NCBI GenBank assembly: GCA_026874595.1 | Contig: CM049310.1 | Location: 78,859,056-78,923,055, forward strand | Reading direction: 5' to 3' | DNA: 64,000 nucleotides | Source: Sipunculus nudus | Taxonomy: Eukaryota > Annelida > Sipuncula > Golfingiida > Sipunculidae | Part shown: in pieces, positions 59,395-64,000 of the stretch | Numbering within the stretch: the first letter of the stretch is position 1 | Layout of the letters: every line of letters begins with the position of its first letter | The notes under the pieces: model-generated | The model's input: only the letters and a program-made list of their open reading frames with translations | The model's database searches: none | Told to the model about the DNA's origin: nothing | Made by a program: the position numbers and the translations under genes

Positions 59395-59915
59395 GCATAA
59401 TATGCCCGTCACATATCTTGTGACCTTTGACCTCATTAAATATGTGTGATTTTGTTGAGAATGTAATTCAGGTGAGAAACTGAATTGGCCAATATTTATA
59501 ACCAGTTTCATGAAAATCCATCAGATTTTTGGTAAGTCATCATGGTGCCACCAAAGTCTGGTGTCCTCTGACCTCATTAAATATACACGGATTTTCCTGG
59601 AAATAAATTTTGAGTGTGATATTATACTGATTAAATTAATATTTCTGTTAAGTTTTATTAAAATCCACAAATTTCTGGTAATGTGACAACACCACAAAGT
59701 AGCCGAGTGAGATCTGACCTTATTAAATGTGTGTGGATTTTGCCAATAATCGAACTCTGTCGAGATAATCTATTGGTAAGTAGTTATGGAGAGTTTTGTG
59801 AAAATCCATCAAAGTCCTGTTAAGTTACTGCGGCGACACTAAAAGACAGACAGACAGATGGACAGACAGTGGGCATACCATAATACTTCCGACATAGACA
59901 GGCACATAAAAAAAA
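59395..59915 (+). repeat. dispersed repeat family 5, copy C
   Basis: Three internal units of about 140-150 bp repeat TGACCTCATTAAATATG, GATTTTG, GGTGAGA and GTTTCATGAAAATCCATC. The end has ACAGACAGACAGATGGACAG and GGGCATACCATAATACTTCC. Confidence 0.8.
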
Positions 59916-60029
59916 TATTTAAAACATTTAGCTCATTAGGTGCAGGTAACATGCATGTTCACATAGTTATTTTATATTTTAAAAAATTCCTATGAAAAAC
60001 ACTGGAAGCAAACACATAAAGTGCATGTA

Positions 60030-60610
60030 ATGTTTTTTTCAAGATAAATGTACATTCAAGTGAAAATTTTAAACCCAGTTAAAGTCCTCATTTGCCTACG
60101 CACGATTTATGGATGTTAAGATGCATGTTCAACAGGACAGAAAAAAAAATCTCATATAGTAAGGTATAATTAACAAACTTAGGAACTGATGTTCATCAAT
60201 TTAATGTTTTAATATTCATAGAAATCCATCCATAATTTCTTATTTATCTTTTACAAAGACAAATGGACACTGACAGTAGGACCAAAAGGCACTGGCAAAT
60301 ATTGCTTTTAGTGATTTTTCTTTCAAGAAAAGTGTACATTCAAGTGATAATTTTAAACTCAGTTAAAATCCACATCCGCCAACACATGATTTATGGATGT
60401 TAAGATGGATTTTCAACGGGACAGAAAAAAAATCTCATATAGTAAGTTATAATTAACAAACTTAGGAACTGATGTTTATCAATTTAATCAATGATGTTTG
60501 AACATTCATAGAAATCCATCCATAATTTCTTATTTGTCTTTTACAAAGACAAATGAACACTGACAATAGGACCAAAAGGCACTGGCAAATATTGCTCACA
60601 AAAGTAATTA
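60030..60610 (+). repeat. 284-bp direct tandem duplication
   Basis: Two copies with a 284-bp step (GTACATTCAAGTG at 60050 and 60334). They share GATTTATGGATGTTAAGATG, AACTTAGGAACTGATGTT, GAAATCCATCCATAATTTC and AAAGGCACTGGCAAATATTG, about 90% identical. Confidence 0.9.
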
Positions 60611-60723
60611 GCTGAGGTTAAGGGTTTGACTGCACTGACCGACCCCTGTGATATATGACCCTGAGATTAACTCCATGAACATCCCCAGACACCAGTAAAT
60701 TCTGCCATGAATAATATCCCTAC

Positions 60724-60893
60724 ATTAAGGTCAGTGGGTTATGCGGGATATTGTTTCCTCGATGATGGATGATTCCGCTGAGTATTGACTGATATGTTTT
60801 ATGATGGCCTTGATACCACACAGGTGCAGATTTCATGCCAAACCCGAAGTTTTCTTGTCGGCTGCCAAGTATGTTAAACGAGGAAATTGGACC
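60724..60893 (-). CDS. possible upstream exon of the minus-strand gene
   Basis: After acceptor GCTCTCCTCAG comes an open 170-bp exon reading SSFNILGSRQENFGFGMKSA and then PVWYQGHHKTYQSILSGIIH, HRGNNIPHNPLTLM, with donor AT/GTAGGG. The amino-acid texture (W, Y, G, H and few low-complexity runs) is protein-like and GC is above its surroundings. Its donor phase does not fit the exon at 56185 directly, so a connecting exon must exist or the exon belongs to another minus-strand gene. I do not recognise the family. Confidence 0.55.
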
Positions 60894-61605
60894 CTGAGGA
60901 GAGCAATACCAGCAGATCTTTCAATAAGGCAAAAAAAAATTAAAGGTATGGTTCTCAGGCAATTTTTTTAGAAATCAGTGCAGGCAGGCCAAAGTTTTTT
61001 ATGCCTTTTTTTTGTATGTTTCAATAAAAATGATCAGGGAAAAGCATGATAATAACAGAATTTTTTTGCTAAACATGTTAAAACACTAAATAACAATGGT
61101 AATCTTAGCAAATTTGTATTATTTTCCACTAGAAAGATGAAAATCCAAATAAAATATTTTGATACTGGGGGAAGGGGGGTTAAAATTGATGTGCGCGGTG
61201 CCTGAGAACCGTACCTTTATTTTTGTTTGCCTAAATAAATAAACATGAAAGTGCTGCCAAGATGGTAATGTACTTATTTTAACAACCTGTGTGTACTTTG
61301 TAAACCTGGCCACAGGAAATGAGGCTTTCTATTGCCCAAATGTAAGACATTTCAGATTTCTTGGAACCAGGACTTTTCTAAATAGGACATTTTGGACAAG
61401 CTGAGAGATCATTTCAGCCAGGCCAATATCACTGTCTTCCATAATTGGAGATTCATCATAGGGATTAATAGTAGCTTGTCTTAGATTTGATTGCAACTTT
61501 TATTAAAGTATATAGTAACTTGATTGTGAAGTTCATTCAAAAACTTCTATTTTTTAATATTGTACAATAATTTAATAACATATGTAAGTAAATGTATAAA
61601 GCAGG

Positions 61606-62058
61606 GTTTGCATTAATTAGACCCAGGTTAAACCTATTTTACCGAACCCAGTGGTAAAACCCATGTTAAAAGTATTTTACCCAGGGTTTACCCGTGTTTT
61701 TTCCAGGGTTTTGCCAAGTTTATTCCCCAGGCTTTTTCCCATAATATTTGCTTTTATCAAGCAGGACCCATGCTAAGTTCCTTTCTGACTGGTGAGCAGA
61801 AGTTATCCATACATTTTGTGAATATTGGTAGCAAGCCAAGTGGTACTGAATACATAATTCCTGTCTTAAATATGCCATTTACCACTCACACTTGAACTCA
61901 TGTTTGGCTGTGCAGAGCACATTATTCTAATCAATATAGGAATTAGGGGTAAAACCATGGAATCCTGGGTAAAACCTTGGTAAAACTTATTTTAACCAGC
62001 CTGGGTTTTTGTAAAACCTGTGTTTCACCCAGGCGTTTGATAAAACCTGCCAATCCTG
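61606..62058. mobile_element. foldback-like element rich in GGTAAAAC/GTTTTACC
   Basis: The left part (61606-61740) and right part (61945-62058) are loosely inverted copies full of CCCAGGTT, GGTAAAACC and TTTTACC. Left end GCAGGGTTTGCAT pairs with the complement of the right end, GGCAGGTTTTATC. No coding potential. Confidence 0.5.
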
Positions 62059-62059
62059 G

Positions 62060-63330
62060 TATGAAGGCATGTTTAATAAGATTTCACAGTAAAAGCAGAC
62101 ATAAAAAAATAGGAAAACCTAACATTTTTGAAAATATGTTTTCCTAATGTACATGTATACCAGAGTTACTGGATAATCCTAGAGGAAACTGATATGGTTG
62201 GATTAAATGCAAGAGAGATTAACTAAGTACAGGTGAAATGACAAACATGGTTTTATTATATAATGTTAATCAACATAATGGATTTGTTGCCACAAATACG
62301 CCACTGAAATCCCAATAAGCATCAAGCAGTCTGAACCCCTTGTTGTAAAGTATAATTAAAACAAACTCATTGGCATGTATCACCCAGTCTAGATCTGAAT
62401 CCAGTGTAAGCATATGACCCTGATTAACTGGAGCAATATTGTTCCACCAATTTGAGCCTTGTGTGGAGTACATGTTAATGCAGAGTGGCTGCTCCCAACA
62501 GAGTCACAGCAATTCTCAAGTACTTTGATAAGGGGGCTCCTGGGACCATCAGCCTTATAGTGACTACTGTTTGTCCACATGTTTATACACTTTAAAAGAC
62601 AAGGAAGTTGCACTTATATTTCCCCAATATCTGATACTTGATGCAATATTTATATAGAACTATATTAGTGTTTTGATCGATGATCGGTCAGTTGATGCAG
62701 ACTATCCAATGATCAATCTTGCATTGCTATAATCGATTACAGGGTTTTTCACAACGGTTAGGCTTTATAATGACAAAAGGAATACTTTCATAAAATTTAT
62801 GCTAACAAACTTGAGAAAAACCTGTGATTAATAGATTCACACCTAAGTTTACTAAATACTCATGTAGGCCACAGAGTGACTAGATATATTAGCCAATATG
62901 TAGGCCTATATATCAATTGAGAGGATGTTCATGTCTATACCAGAAGTTTCATACTCCAATAGGACAACCAATTTTACTGATCATGAAATTACAACAGATT
63001 CCAAGCACTTCTCAAAAGTGACAAATAATTGATCATTGATTGCTGATATGCTGAAAATCGATAGTGATCCAGTAAGCAACTCCAAACTCTAAAATATATG
63101 TATGTTGAATATACAGGAATGTTATATATTATATGACACAATATGTGAATATTTATGACAAAAAGAGTGGTGACAATATACTGTAGCACTGATACATTAA
63201 TACATGTAATACAAAGAAAAATGTCATCATAGTATTCAGGTATCGTTTATTACCCCATTCATATTTTTTGTGGTTTCTGGATAAATGTAAATTATGGTGT
63301 TAAATTCAAATGATGCTAGCCAAAATTGTA
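62060..63330. other. AT-rich stretch, no gene recognised
   Basis: Two overlapping minus-strand frames near 62270-62613 have no family features and no exon signals that link them. The rest is AT-rich with short direct repeats only. Confidence 0.45.
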
Positions 63331-63334
63331 ATCA

Positions 63335-63825
63335 TTGAAATCATTAAATATGTGTGAATTATACTGAGAATCAAGCACAGGTGAGAGATTGTATAGATTA
63401 ATATTTATAATGAGTTTCATGAAAATCCATTCTTGAGAATTTTGTTAAGTCGCCAGGGCAAAAACAAAGTCTGGTCACCTCTGACCTCATTAAATATGGG
63501 TAGATTTTGCTGGAAATTGAATTTAGGTGAGATACCATATTGATTAATATTTCTGTTGCGTTTTATCAAAATCCATTGTATTCCTCGTAAGTTATCACCA
63601 CTACACCACATAGTAGCCTAGTGACCTCTGACCTTATAAAATATGACTGGATTTCGCCCATAATCCAACTTAGGGGAGACAATCTATTGGTAAGTATAGT
63701 TATAGTGATTTTTCATGTAAATCCATTTAAGCCCTGGTAAGTTATCGCAGCAACACTAAAAGATAATGAATTGATGGTGGGAATACAATAATACATCCCG
63801 TATAGAAAGCGAATAAAAATTATCC
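63335..63825 (+). repeat. dispersed repeat family 5, copy D
   Basis: Same build and orientation as copy C at 59395-59915: ATTAAATATG, GTTTCATGAAAATCCAT, CACCTCTGACCTCATTAAATA, GATTAATATTTCTGTTG and AATCTATTGGTAAGTA in the same order, with comparable internal units. Confidence 0.8.
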
Positions 63826-64000
63826 AAAATTGTTATACATTTGTTATCTGCATGAAGCCTAAGATTAAATGCAGTAGGTCAGGAGTTACTGAACACGTTG
63901 TCGTGGTCAGAAGTTGACATTCCTTACACATGTAACATTAATACAATGTTGTGGACGAGTAAACCAGTAATGTATCTGCAGGCGCCTGCCCAAACTAGGA

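Larger units (their letters stand above)
56186..60723. other. AT-rich stretch, no exon recognised
   Basis: Between the first linked exon of the minus-strand gene and the possible exon at 60724. At least one connecting exon should be here because the phases of those two do not fit directly, but I could not find it. It holds a SINE-like fragment (58705), a family 5 repeat (59395) and a 284-bp duplication (60030). G and C runs lie at 57640-57675 and 57748-57758. Confidence 0.45.

Overview
This is nuclear DNA from an animal. The genes are split by GT-AG introns, non-coding DNA is AT-rich and full of dispersed repeats, and a Ty3/Gypsy retrotransposon is present. Best guess is a mollusc, probably a bivalve or a close lophotrochozoan. 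The reasons are the style of the repeats (non-autonomous elements with tandem cores, many MITEs) and the proteins; no species can be named from the sequence alone.

Layout. 1-0.86 kb: a possible last exon of a plus-strand gene that lies mostly outside the window. 0.9-10.1 kb: no supported gene, but much repeat DNA, including a 277-bp tandem array carrying a 12-bp palindrome in each half-unit (4.75-6.06 kb) and a 0.5-kb element present twice (8.3-9.5 kb). 10.1-17.0 kb: ribosomal protein L11 (RPL11) on the minus strand; five exons are recognised, the conserved last exon is not. Introns 1 and 3 each hold a related element that looks like a box C/D snoRNA. 17.8-33.7 kb: DRC1, a nexin-dynein regulatory complex subunit of motile cilia, on the plus strand, complete in 20 exons (741 residues). 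RPL11 and DRC1 are head to head, 751 bp between start codons, with an RFX X-box-like site 77 bp before the DRC1 ATG. 33.9-39.9 kb: AT-rich DNA with repeats and one CpG-richer patch with forkhead-like motifs. 39.9-56.2 kb: a minus-strand gene of unknown function (seven connected exons, 312 residues, polyglutamine near the C terminus), tail to tail with DRC1; a further likely exon lies at 60.7-60.9 kb. 51.2-55.8 kb: an intact Ty3/Gypsy element with two identical 179-bp LTRs and one uninterrupted gag-pol frame, inserted antisense in what was a ~0.38-kb intron of that gene. 56-64 kb: repeats and the possible upstream exon.

How the parts relate. RPL11 is a housekeeping translation gene, with a TOP-like pyrimidine tract before its ATG and likely rRNA-modification guides in its introns. 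DRC1 is a ciliary gene with a ciliary-type promoter motif. The third gene has no assigned role; its place next to DRC1 is not evidence of shared function. All coordinates come from reading the sequence by eye; no database or folding search was run.
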